DNA of 64,000 nucleotides from Candidatus Omnitrophota bacterium. GTDB lineage: Bacteria; Hinthialibacterota; Hinthialibacteria; Hinthialibacterales; JAKPRU01. Shown here piece after piece: positions 53,615 through 61,888 of this stretch. The DNA lies in NCBI GenBank assembly GCA_029570205.1, contig JAKQSI010000033.1, positions 1-64,000 of the forward strand. Direction: 5' to 3'. The notes beneath the pieces were generated by a model that was given only the letters and a program-made list of their open reading frames with translations, did not search any database and had not been told where the DNA came from. The first letter of the stretch is position 1; every line of letters starts with the position of its first letter. The position numbers and the translations under genes are program-made.

Positions 53615-56196
53615 CCGATACTTCCCTGCAAGATCAGAGTCCCGGATCTCCTGAGAAATCTCGCCCATCGACAGGCACAGAGGCCTGTCCCACCAGTGGG
53701 CCAGGCGTCTCTGCCCGGCAAGAAAGGGCCGGAAATGCGGTTTCCCTGTCAAATCACGGGAACCGTCGGTCTGCCGCTCGAAGCATCGACCTGTTCCTGT
53801 TGGTCATGGCGGGGATTTGCATACTGACTCTCTTGATCGGCGGAATCGATACGCAATGGGGGCGGATTCATTTCAGAATGCATGATCCGACACCGCTTTT
53901 TGTGCCGGTTCTGTTTCTGTATTTGTTCCGTTTTTTGTTGATTAACGAGAAGTTTCCATTCGGCATGAACCTGAGCGATGAGGGACAATGGCGCGTTCGA
54001 GCGGCCTTGTTCTTTGCGCTCCTTCCGGTCTTGCGGTACTGGGATGTGCTGGGATTCGCACGAGTCGATTCTTTCTGGTCCGATGATGCTTTCGCTCTGT
54101 TTTATCCGCTGCGTGTTCTGCATCATCGTGAAGGAGCCTTGTCGGTGATCCAATCGTGGAATCCATACGTGTCCGGCGGGTTTCCGAATGTGTCCGATCT
54201 TTCGACAGGATTCCTGTATCCGCTCAATGTCCTTTTTAGCCTTCTTCCCTACGAAGGCGGCCGGATGCCGTTCCGCGCGTTTGCCGCGCAGACACTCCTG
54301 CATCTCAGTCTGGCCGGATGGGGAACGGCGCTGTTTGCGCGACGGCTTGGGATCCGGCGTGGCGGCGCGTTGTTCGCCGGGATTGTGGTGCTTCTTTCGG
54401 GATTCCTGTCGGGACACAAAATCCATTCTCCGGCAATCTGCTCATTCGCCTGGCTGCCCCTTCTGCTCTATTATTGGGATATCATTCTGGAACACGGCGT
54501 TCTCTGGAGCCGTAACCTTGTCTGGGCCTGTGTTTTGTTTGCGCTGATTCTATTTGCGGGCGACCTGGAAATGGCTCTCCTGGCAGGATTTCTCGCGGTT
54601 GCATGGATGATCTTCTGTAGAGAGCCTGAGTATCTCCGCAATGCCGTCATTGCGTTCTGTTTGATCGCCATGTTAGGTAGCCTGCTCGCCGGAATTGCCG
54701 TTGCGCCCCATATCGAGTACCTCGACAATGCAGACCGACTTATTCCAAGGTTCGCCTATGTAGCAGGTGGTTCGCTTCCGGTCCGTTTGCTGGCAACCGC
54801 GTTCGTGCCTGTGCTGCCGTCGCTCATAGTGCGGGATTACCGCGAGTTTTGCATCTATCTCGGCGCTTTCACTCCGGTTCTCCTCGGCCTGGCCTGCCTG
54901 CTCCGCCTTCGCGGAGCCATGGCGGGATTGCGATGGTTGCTCGTGATCTCTGTTTTGTTGATGCTGGGTGGAGCAAGCGGACTGTGGCGTGCCATGTATG
55001 CTTTCATCCCGCCGATCCGGTGGATTCATACACCGGCGCATTTCGGCTGGGCATGGTCCCTTACCGGATCGCTCCTGGCCGCTTATGGATTGGAGCGCCT
55101 TTCGGATTTGAGCCGGGAAGGTCGCGCCATGACAAAACGGACGCTGGCCGCCACGTCGGTTCTTTTCGGGATCGTGTGTCTGGTTGGCATTGCTGTGTTT
55201 GTGGTCCGAGGCGGAACAGGCTCCGATTTTTCCATCCCGGATGAGGTGGACCACCTTGCGGCAACCGCCTTCATCCTGGGATTGAATCTCTTGATCCTGT
55301 TTTTATGGTACCGGCGGACGATTCGACGAAGGTCTTTCATTCTCCTGATTGTCACAGTCGCTGTCCTGGACCTCTCCGGTGATTATCTCGCCTTTGATAC
55401 GGCCGGTGAGCCGGAAAATGTTTTGAACAACCAGCCCGCCGTTCTCAGTTGGTTCGAAAAACAAGAGCCGCCGTTCCGCGTATGTTTGAACAAGCAGGCG
55501 TTTGAAAACCTCGGTTTCTTTCGGCCCCTGGAAACTTTGGACGGTTACGGTGTACGCAGGCCCGCATCCATCGCCCGCCTGTCTCAGCATCTCTCTCAGG
55601 ATCGGCTGTTGGATTTGCTCAATGTCAGATGGGTGGTCGGCAAAGCGATGGATGATGCTCTCGGGCCGATCGTTCACCAGAAAGGAGATGCTGTCATTCA
55701 GGAAAACCTGGGTGCGCTGCCTCGCTATCGGGTTGTCTATCAGACAAAATGGGCCACACGGGAACGCCTGTATGAAGCAATCGAATCGTCTGACCCGGAA
55801 CGGGTGACCGTGATCTCGGAAAGATACCGGAATATCCTGGAACCTCTGCTGAAAGGAATAAAAGCGCCGAAAAGCTCCCCTGATGCGGAAATCAAAATCC
55901 TGCAATATGATCCGAGGCACGAGGTAAGACTTCAGGTCGGGATGCCCGCCAAAGGCATTCTGATTGCCGCCGAGCCGGACCTGCCGTGCTGGAAAGCAAA
56001 GGTGGATGGGAAGCCGGTGACCACATTTCCCGCCGATGGCGGTCTGCGCGGCACTGTAGTTCCATCCGGGCGTCATACCGTGGTGTACCAGTACACTCCC
56101 AGGGGTCTGTGGATCGGGTTGATGCTGACTCTTCTCGGCGGATTTGTTTTGGTAGAGATCTTCCTGAGGACCCGAAGCAGGCCGACTGAACATTGA
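53611..56196 (+). CDS. YfhO-like membrane protein
   Basis: 861 residues with roughly 13 membrane helices from about 58 onward and a soluble C-terminal part (about 610-800), then a last helix (about 828-846). FWSDDAFALFYPLRVLHH and SWNPYVSGGFPNVSDLSTGF (about 152-169, 178-197) match the YfhO/GT-C first-loop region, where an Asp-Asp pair is conserved. YfhO of Bacillus helps glycosylate lipoteichoic acid (family knowledge). Its N-terminus (residues about 13-39) is encoded by an inserted family A repeat (STGTEACPTSGPGVSARQ); hence the first 55 residues are probably not conserved. Starts at the ATGA overlap. Last of three coupled genes. Confidence 0.78.
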   Translation: MTDTSLQDQSPGSPEKSRPSTGTEACPTSGPGVSARQERAGNAVSLSNHGNRRSAARSIDLFLLVMAGICILTLLIGGIDTQWGRIHFRMHDPTPLFVPVLFLYLFRFLLINEKFPFGMNLSDEGQWRVRAALFFALLPVLRYWDVLGFARVDSFWSDDAFALFYPLRVLHHREGALSVIQSWNPYVSGGFPNVSDLSTGFLYPLNVLFSLLPYEGGRMPFRAFAAQTLLHLSLAGWGTALFARRLGIRRGGALFAGIVVLLSGFLSGHKIHSPAICSFAWLPLLLYYWDIILEHGVLWSRNLVWACVLFALILFAGDLEMALLAGFLAVAWMIFCREPEYLRNAVIAFCLIAMLGSLLAGIAVAPHIEYLDNADRLIPRFAYVAGGSLPVRLLATAFVPVLPSLIVRDYREFCIYLGAFTPVLLGLACLLRLRGAMAGLRWLLVISVLLMLGGASGLWRAMYAFIPPIRWIHTPAHFGWAWSLTGSLLAAYGLERLSDLSREGRAMTKRTLAATSVLFGIVCLVGIAVFVVRGGTGSDFSIPDEVDHLAATAFILGLNLLILFLWYRRTIRRRSFILLIVTVAVLDLSGDYLAFDTAGEPENVLNNQPAVLSWFEKQEPPFRVCLNKQAFENLGFFRPLETLDGYGVRRPASIARLSQHLSQDRLLDLLNVRWVVGKAMDDALGPIVHQKGDAVIQENLGALPRYRVVYQTKWATRERLYEAIESSDPERVTVISERYRNILEPLLKGIKAPKSSPDAEIKILQYDPRHEVRLQVGMPAKGILIAAEPDLPCWKAKVDGKPVTTFPADGGLRGTVVPSGRHTVVYQYTPRGLWIGLMLTLLGGFVLVEIFLRTRSRPTEH
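53648..53726 (+). repeat. Family A element inside the YfhO-like gene
   Basis: Palindromes GACAGGCACAGAGGCCTGTC at 53670-53689 and a near-perfect A1 (GCCAGGCGTCTCTGCCCGGC) at 53700-53719. Edges CTCCTGAGAAA and GGCAAGAAAG agree with the intergenic copies at 39050 and 59101. No stop codon in the frame used. Confidence 0.85.
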
Positions 56197-56220
56197 CCTG
56201 TTTTGCAGAGACGTTATGGT
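56193..56220 (+). promoter_or_regulatory. Possible promoter for gcvTH
   Basis: TTGACC at 56193-56198 and TATGGT at 56215-56220, 16-base spacer, about 99 bases ahead of the gcvT start. It overlaps the end of the YfhO-like gene. Modest match only. Confidence 0.3.
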
Positions 56221-56318
56221 AGAACTCGAGTGTCCTGTAACGGAAGCGCCTATACAGGGATCGCACTTTCTTCACCCAATCACCGGCTCTGCCGGAGTCG
56301 CGTTCGTGAGGCCATCCA

Positions 56319-57425
56319 ATGAATCCCGCCTCCCCTCTGCAAACATGCCTTTCCGACCTTCACCGCAACTGCGGCGGGCGAATGGTGGATTTTGCCGGTT
56401 GGGAAATGCCGGTGCAATATGAGTCCATTCAGAAAGAACACATGGCGACACGCAGCAGCGTGGGCATTTTCGATGTCGGGCACATGGGACGGATTTGCAT
56501 TCTAGGCGAGAAAGCGCTCGATTTCGTCAATCGCCTGGTGACACGAAATGTCACTGCGCTCCAGGCGCACCAGGTCGGTTATACCCTGGTCTGCAATACC
56601 GAGGGTGGAGTACAGGATGATATTCTGGTCTATCGCGGCGAAGGCTCTACTGTCTCCCTGGTAGTCAACGCGAGCAACCGACAGAAGATCCTCCAATGGT
56701 TCCAGGAATACAGAGACTCCCACGGCGATGACGTTGAGATTCGCGATAACACCCTTGAAACCGGCATGATCGCCGTGCAGGGTCCCGGCGCGGAAATAGT
56801 CACCGGCCACATCCTGAGACAGGACTTGAGTAGAATGGGGTATTACCGTTGGCGCGAGGTCTCTTTGCTGGGTACGCCGGTTTGTGTATCGCGCACGGGA
56901 TATACCGGCGAGGATGGATTCGAGTTGAGCGCGCCGCCGGATATGATCCGAAAAATGTGGCTGGCGCTTTTCTCGGCAGGCGCAGAGCCGTGTGGACTGG
57001 GAGCGCGCGACATTCTTCGTCTCGAAATGGGTTACCCCCTCTACGGACACGAATTGACTGAACAAACCAATCCATGGGAAATCGGCCTGGGGCGCGTGAT
57101 TGACTTGGGCAAGTCCGATTTCATCGGCAAAACCGCTCTTCAGGCAATGAAAGAGCGGGGAATTTCGAAGCGACTGACGGGCCTGGTTCTAAAGGAACGC
57201 GGCATCCCCCGTGAGGGATACCCCGTCCTCGCGGGAGATAAACACGTCGGTATCGTGACCAGCGGAGGCTATTCTCTATGCCGGAAAGCCGGAATCGCGC
57301 TCGCGCTGGTCGAGGCGGGTTGTGTGCCGGAAGCCGTCGAGATTCGCGGTCGGGCAATTCCCGCAGCGGTTGAGAAACCCCCATTCATCCCAAGTCGTGT
57401 GAAAGCGATCCCAAAACCCAAATGA
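56319..57425 (+). CDS. gcvT: Glycine cleavage system T protein (aminomethyltransferase)
   Basis: 368 residues. Landmarks: GRMVDFAGWEMPVQYESIQKE (bounded, about 19-37), VGIFDVGHMGRI (about 47-58), NTEGGVQDDILVYR (about 92-105) and SRTGYTGEDGFEL (about 190-202), with the folate-binding Asp in QDD. The enzyme transfers the methylene group from the H-protein aminomethyl-lipoate to tetrahydrofolate, releasing ammonia. GTGAGG precedes the ATG at 56319. 13 bases from gcvH; gcvP and lpd are not in the window. Confidence 0.97.
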   Translation: MNPASPLQTCLSDLHRNCGGRMVDFAGWEMPVQYESIQKEHMATRSSVGIFDVGHMGRICILGEKALDFVNRLVTRNVTALQAHQVGYTLVCNTEGGVQDDILVYRGEGSTVSLVVNASNRQKILQWFQEYRDSHGDDVEIRDNTLETGMIAVQGPGAEIVTGHILRQDLSRMGYYRWREVSLLGTPVCVSRTGYTGEDGFELSAPPDMIRKMWLALFSAGAEPCGLGARDILRLEMGYPLYGHELTEQTNPWEIGLGRVIDLGKSDFIGKTALQAMKERGISKRLTGLVLKERGIPREGYPVLAGDKHVGIVTSGGYSLCRKAGIALALVEAGCVPEAVEIRGRAIPAAVEKPPFIPSRVKAIPKPK

Positions 57426-57438
57426 GGAGATTGATCGA

Positions 57439-57825
57439 ATGAATATCCCGAAAGACCTTTTGTACACCAAAACCCATGAGTGGGTTAGAATCCAGAACGA
57501 CACCGCCACGGTCGGGATCACGGATCACGCACAGGAACAACTAACCGACATTGTGTTTGTCGAAACGCCGCAGATCGGGGAAAAGGCTATTCAGAACAAA
57601 GAGATCGGCGTCGTAGAATCCTGCAAGATCGCAGCGGACATTTATTCTCCCCTTTCCGGCGAGGTCATCGCCGCGAATGACCGCCTGGCGGATGAACCTG
57701 ACCTGCTGAATAAAGACCCATACGGGGAAGGGTGGATATTTCAGATCAGGATTTCGGATGAATCCGAAGTGAAATCTCTCCTTAATGCGGAGGATTATCA
57801 GGCGTTGATAGAAAAGGAGGCATGA
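57439..57825 (+). CDS. gcvH: Glycine cleavage system H protein
   Basis: 128 residues with KTHEWVRIQNDTATVGITDH (about 11-30) and the lipoyl-lysine region IGVVESCKIAADIYSPLSGE (about 56-75), where the modified Lys is the K of ESCK, as in the family ESVK/ESCK. Carries the aminomethyl group between P and T proteins. GGAG eight bases upstream. Ends 35 bases before a convergent gene. Confidence 0.97.
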   Translation: MNIPKDLLYTKTHEWVRIQNDTATVGITDHAQEQLTDIVFVETPQIGEKAIQNKEIGVVESCKIAADIYSPLSGEVIAANDRLADEPDLLNKDPYGEGWIFQIRISDESEVKSLLNAEDYQALIEKEA

Positions 57826-57860
57826 GCCGGGACTACTTTCCGGTTCTTGGTCTCTGGTTT

Positions 57861-58940
57861 TTAATTTTCATCGATCGCTGCCAATTCATACGCCCGACTT
57901 CCCAGTCCGACCTCCTCGGCGTATTGGAGCAGGCGCGAAAAATCGGGGCAATGAAACAACTCGCGGAACGACCGCCCGATGGTTTTTTCGATCAGGTCCA
58001 CCCCCGCCTGCTCCAGGGCCACCGGATCACGGCTCGCCGCCACACCGACAGCGGGAACAATCACATCTTTTTCCTTGTTCGGCGCACAGTCGCATTCCTG
58101 TGTGATGTTCATCAGGAAGCTGAGATAGGCGATCTTGTCTTTCTTGACCCGCGACACACCCAGGGCGTGTTCTACCATCCGCTCCTGCAACGGCGGACCG
58201 CTGTTGTCCCAACTGAAAGTCGCTGCGCCGTACCGGCAGACAACAAGACACTCGCCGCATCCGATGCAGATGTCCTCCTGAATCTCGGCCTTGCGGTTCC
58301 TCTGAATAATCGCGTTGGAAGGACAATTGGGGATGCACCGAAAATCACCGACACATTTTTTGGGATTGATATGGGGTTTCAGCGCGGCATGTTGGTGGAG
58401 CTTGCCTTTTCGACCGGCGCATCCCATCCCGAGATTCTTGAGGACACCGCCCAAGCCGGCTGCGCAATGACCGGTCACGTGCGTAATCACCAGCAGCGCA
58501 TCCGCCGCCACGATCCCCGATGCAATCCCGACACGCTCCAGATGCCGCCCGTTGATTTCCACCTCCACCTCATCAGCCCCGGCCAGCCCGTCCGCAATCA
58601 GGACCGGAATCCCTGTTTCCGCAAGGCCGAATCCATGCCTGAGAGCCAAATGAACATGGTCAACAGAATTGGACCGCATTCCGACATACAGCGTGTTCGT
58701 ATCGGTAAAAAACGGCTTGGCTCCCAGTTTGTGGAGCGGCTCGATGACACGACGCAGGCGAGACGGTCGAATAAACGTCTCATTCCCCTCTTCGCCGAAA
58801 TGCACCTTCAATCCGACCAGGTCTTTCTTCCTGACAATGTCGATCAGGCCCGCCGCTTCAAACAGCTTGCCGACTTTCTCTTCAATAATGGACTCCGTAT
58901 CCTGCGGATGAACGGGTATGAAATGGACCAAAGGCGTCAT
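57861..58940 (-). CDS. DUF362 4Fe-4S ferredoxin-type protein
   Basis: 359 residues from the ATG at 58940 (AGGAGG upstream). DUF362 occupies about 35-190 and 245-345 (LKVHFGEEGNETFIRP, VTGHCAAGLGGVLKNLGMGC). Inserted between are two ferredoxin clusters: C-x4-C-x3-CP (KKCVGDFRCIPNCP, about 195-208) and CIGCGECLVVC (about 226-236). The first cluster has the spacing of a degenerate motif, so only the second is certain to hold a full [4Fe-4S]. The biochemical role of the family is unclear; redox maturation or electron transfer is likely. Convergent with gcvH. Confidence 0.88.
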   Translation of the reverse strand: MTPLVHFIPVHPQDTESIIEEKVGKLFEAAGLIDIVRKKDLVGLKVHFGEEGNETFIRPSRLRRVIEPLHKLGAKPFFTDTNTLYVGMRSNSVDHVHLALRHGFGLAETGIPVLIADGLAGADEVEVEINGRHLERVGIASGIVAADALLVITHVTGHCAAGLGGVLKNLGMGCAGRKGKLHQHAALKPHINPKKCVGDFRCIPNCPSNAIIQRNRKAEIQEDICIGCGECLVVCRYGAATFSWDNSGPPLQERMVEHALGVSRVKKDKIAYLSFLMNITQECDCAPNKEKDVIVPAVGVAASRDPVALEQAGVDLIEKTIGRSFRELFHCPDFSRLLQYAEEVGLGSRAYELAAIDEN

Positions 58941-59522
58941 AGAGAAACCTCCTGAATGAATGAGGCGAATTGCCGATTTGTGACCTGCCGAGATTCCTCA
59001 CTTCGTTCGGAATGACAACATGAATGGTGGCATTCTCTTTGTTCGAGCAAGCAAGCCTGAGATCGCCACGTCGCCGCCCTTCGCAGACTCCGGGCGGCTC
59101 CTCCTAAAAAGCTCGCCCATCGACAGGCACAGAGGCCTGTCCCACCAGTAGGCCAGGCGTCTCTGCCTGGCAGAAAAAGCGCCTTGTCCCGTCATCGCGG
59201 TTCCGTGAGGTCATGCTTTCTTGTCCAGTCACCGGCCCCACCGGAGGAATGCTCGGAATGACACATTCCTGGCGTGTCGACCAAAGGGAGAAATCTCTTA
59301 TATCTGTTCAGAAAGCCTTTCTTTGAGGCGGCTTAAATCCGATTCTCTCCCCTCATCCATCCTCAAGATCCACGGAAACCAGCCGATAACGATACTGCCA
59401 CGGAGGGCCTTGTTTAATCCAGGATGGATGAATGCTATGTGGTCCGATCTGTGGCGCTCCGCATTGATCTGTGACCTCCATTGAGGTCGGTGCCCGAATC
59501 GTACCACCGATTGAGGGCTTCA
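58941..59522. other. Intergenic repeat-rich stretch
   Basis: Contains GAGATTCCTCACTTCG at 58990-59005 and GGAATGACA (family D-like), inverted family D core at about 59075-59096, a family A element at 59101-59180 with palindromes 59122-59141 and 59152-59171, and a C element ending at 59246. A minus-strand frame (59298-59507, 69 residues ending DLSRLKERLSEQI) has no ribosome site and no motif I know; it may be a gene end left by rearrangement. Confidence 0.6.
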
Positions 59523-60755
59523 ATGGCCGACCCGATTACCTCCCTCGAAACGCTTCTCGCCCAGCAACGTTCCATTACGTTCGAATCCAATCGTACCTCA
59601 AGCAATCCGCAGAACACCTCCACGCGCCTGCGCTGGGATGCCGATGCTCAATCCTCGCCGGCAGTCCGGAGCGACCGGCTGGAGATCAGCCAGGATGCGG
59701 TGGCGGCCTCTCAAAATGCACCCAACGAGTCCGTGATGGTTCTCGGGAGCCATGAGATGGTGGAGATGGAACAGAATTTCCTGGATTCCCTGACCACCGA
59801 AGCAGCGGAATGGGCAAAAAGCCAGGGATTCAAGATGCGACGGACTGTCTCTGTTACCGCACAGATGACCCAGAATCAGGGCGGCCCGGTATCTTTGTTT
59901 ACGAGATCGGGAGATATCAACGAAGATGCGCTCGAAGAACTGGAAAAATCGGGTGATCCGACCGTGCGGGAATACCTGGCGCTGATCCGCGCGCTGTCCA
60001 GAGACAAAGATTCAGTAGACACCTTTCTGAAAATGATCGAGCAGTTCCAGTCGGCGGGAACGGGGGATGTAAGCACGATGGAGGAGATGGCTGACCAGGC
60101 ATCTATTTCCGAGGGAACCGGCTTTACGATGCAGTCCCTGAGTTTCTCCGCGTCGATTGAATTCAAAATCGATGTCAACATTGAAGTGGAACTGAACGGG
60201 GAAATGATCTCCATGGAGGAGTTCCAGCAGCAAATCGCCGGGATGGGAGGAATGTCCGATCCGATTGTGTTCGATCTGGACGGCGATGGGATTGAGCTCA
60301 CCTCCGCACAAAACGGAGTGCAATTCGATATCACCGGCGACGGGACGAGGGAACGGACAGCTTTCGCAACCGGCAATGATGCGTTCCTGGCATTGGATAA
60401 GAACGGAAACGGACGAATTGACAACGGACGCGAGCTGTTCGGGGATCAGAACGGCGCAAAGAACGGCATGGAAGAACTGGCCAAGTACGACACTAACGGG
60501 GACAACCGGATCGACGAGTATGACGCAATCTATGACAGCCTGGCTCTGTTCAGTGACAGCAATGCGAACGGCGTATCGGAAGCGGGCGAGCTGCGTTCGC
60601 TTCGGGAAGCGGGAATTGCCTCGATCAACCTTGCCTATCGGAATGTCGATCAGACACTTTCCAGCGGAAATCGTGTGGCGCAGTTGGCCTCGTTCAGCAC
60701 GTTCGACGGTCGAAAAGGAACGGTGGCCGATGCGCTGTTGAACTACGTTGCCTGA
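59523..60755 (+). CDS. Calcium-binding (EF-hand/RTX-domain-like) protein without signal peptide
   Basis: 410 residues from the ATG at 59523 (GAGGG eight bases upstream). N-terminal 200 residues are helical and polar. The C-terminal part matches the Ca-binding module usual in large RTX-type proteins: DPIVFDLDGDGIELT, FDITGDGTRERTAF, ALDKNGNGRIDNGRELFGD, YDTNGDNRIDEYDAIY and FSDSNANGVSEAGEL (about 252-370), several EF-hand-like D-x-[DN]-x-[DN]-G loops. There is no N-terminal signal, so it would be cytoplasmic or exported by a type I system using its C-terminus. In RTX proteins the same module sits inside larger adhesins; here it stands nearly alone. Followed by a long hairpin. Confidence 0.78.
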   Translation: MADPITSLETLLAQQRSITFESNRTSSNPQNTSTRLRWDADAQSSPAVRSDRLEISQDAVAASQNAPNESVMVLGSHEMVEMEQNFLDSLTTEAAEWAKSQGFKMRRTVSVTAQMTQNQGGPVSLFTRSGDINEDALEELEKSGDPTVREYLALIRALSRDKDSVDTFLKMIEQFQSAGTGDVSTMEEMADQASISEGTGFTMQSLSFSASIEFKIDVNIEVELNGEMISMEEFQQQIAGMGGMSDPIVFDLDGDGIELTSAQNGVQFDITGDGTRERTAFATGNDAFLALDKNGNGRIDNGRELFGDQNGAKNGMEELAKYDTNGDNRIDEYDAIYDSLALFSDSNANGVSEAGELRSLREAGIASINLAYRNVDQTLSSGNRVAQLASFSTFDGRKGTVADALLNYVA

Positions 60756-60835
60756 ATATCGGGAGGCCAAAAATCCCTGTTCGATGTGGGTTGTGGGACG
60801 CCGGCCGGAGTTCGATACAGATTCAGCCGTGCGAA

Positions 60836-60877
60836 TTCAGCCCCGTGGTGGGAACGGATGCCAACCACGGGGCTGAA
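60836..60877 (+). terminator. 14-bp hairpin downstream of the calcium-binding protein gene
   Basis: TTCAGCCCCGTGGT (60836-60849) and its exact complement (60864-60877) with a 14-base loop, followed by CTTT. Strong stem but short T-run, so moderate as terminator. Next, 60888-60955 holds short AAGATGA-type tandem words. Confidence 0.6.
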
Positions 60878-60965
60878 CTTTGCGCAGAAAGAATGAAGGC
60901 TGAAAAATGTAAGATGAAGAGTATAAGATGAAGAATGCAAGATGAGAGAATGGGAGGATTTTGAT

Positions 60966-61808
60966 ATGAATACCAACCTGCGAATCACCTGCCTTGTCGA
61001 TGATTGCGCGCATCAAATGGGATTGCTTGCAGAGCATGGTCTTTCCTTCCTGGTTGAGATGGGGGGATCGCGGTTTCTGTTGGACACGGGCAGCACGGAT
61101 GTCCTGCTGCGGAATACCGAAACAATGTCGGTTAATCTTGCCGGTCTGAACGGAGTGATTCTGAGCCACGGGCATTACGATCACACCGGCGGTTTACCGG
61201 GTTTGCTTCGCAAAATCGGCCCCACACGGGTGTATTGTCACCCCGATGCGTGCAAAGAGAAGTTGGTGGTCCGAGAAGGAAGCAAGAAAGAAATCTACGC
61301 GGGACCGAACTGGAAAAAGGATGAAATGATTTCGCTGGGAGCCGAGTTTGAATGCTCGTGCGAACCACGCGCCATTGCACCGGGAATGCGAATCAGCGGC
61401 CAGATTCCTCGCGTTCATCCCGAAGAGCCGGTTCCGGGGGTGTTTCAGCGTCGGACGAAGGTTGGGCTGGAACAGGACGATCTACCGGACGATCAGTGCC
61501 TTGTTCTGCATACCGACAAGGGACTGGTGGTTGTCCTGGGGTGTACCCATGCGGGGATCATCAACACCCTGGATTACATTGACAAGTTGAGCGGCGGTCA
61601 ACCGATTCGGGCGATGGTCGGCGGGCTTCACCTTGTGGATGCCAAGCCCGAACGGATTCGGCGGACAATCGAGCATCTCAAGAAGCGCAATATGGAGATG
61701 ATCGGCCTATGCCACTGCTCCGGGTTGGATGCGTTCTGTGCCATGCGACAGGCATTCCCGGAACAAGTGCAATATGTTCCCACGGGAACCGTCCTGAATT
61801 TCGATTGA
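60966..61808 (+). CDS. Metallo-beta-lactamase-fold hydrolase (RFAP-synthase-like)
   Basis: 280 residues from the ATG at 60966 (GGAGG upstream). Metal motif GVILSHGHYDHTGG (about 61-74), H-x-H-x-D-H; later VLGCTHAGI (about 189-197) supplies another ligand and the C-terminal LCHCSGLDAF (about 245-254) the last His. Length and the CTHAG motif match the family of 7,8-dihydropterin-6-yl-methyl-4-(beta-D-ribofuranosyl)aminobenzene 5'-phosphate synthase relatives (family knowledge), widely spread outside methanogens; true activity uncertain. No cofactor domain. Single gene. Confidence 0.87.
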   Translation: MNTNLRITCLVDDCAHQMGLLAEHGLSFLVEMGGSRFLLDTGSTDVLLRNTETMSVNLAGLNGVILSHGHYDHTGGLPGLLRKIGPTRVYCHPDACKEKLVVREGSKKEIYAGPNWKKDEMISLGAEFECSCEPRAIAPGMRISGQIPRVHPEEPVPGVFQRRTKVGLEQDDLPDDQCLVLHTDKGLVVVLGCTHAGIINTLDYIDKLSGGQPIRAMVGGLHLVDAKPERIRRTIEHLKKRNMEMIGLCHCSGLDAFCAMRQAFPEQVQYVPTGTVLNFD

Positions 61809-61888
61809 TCCGGGTCAGGGCAGGTAGACACTCGGCAACCTCGCGCCTATCCTGTTCCGATGTGATTTCTATGGAAGGATCAAAGGAA

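Noticed and set aside
56197-56318. Glycine riboswitch ahead of gcvT
   Set aside because: Only about 120 bases, partly a family C repeat; the conserved glycine aptamer core could not be found.
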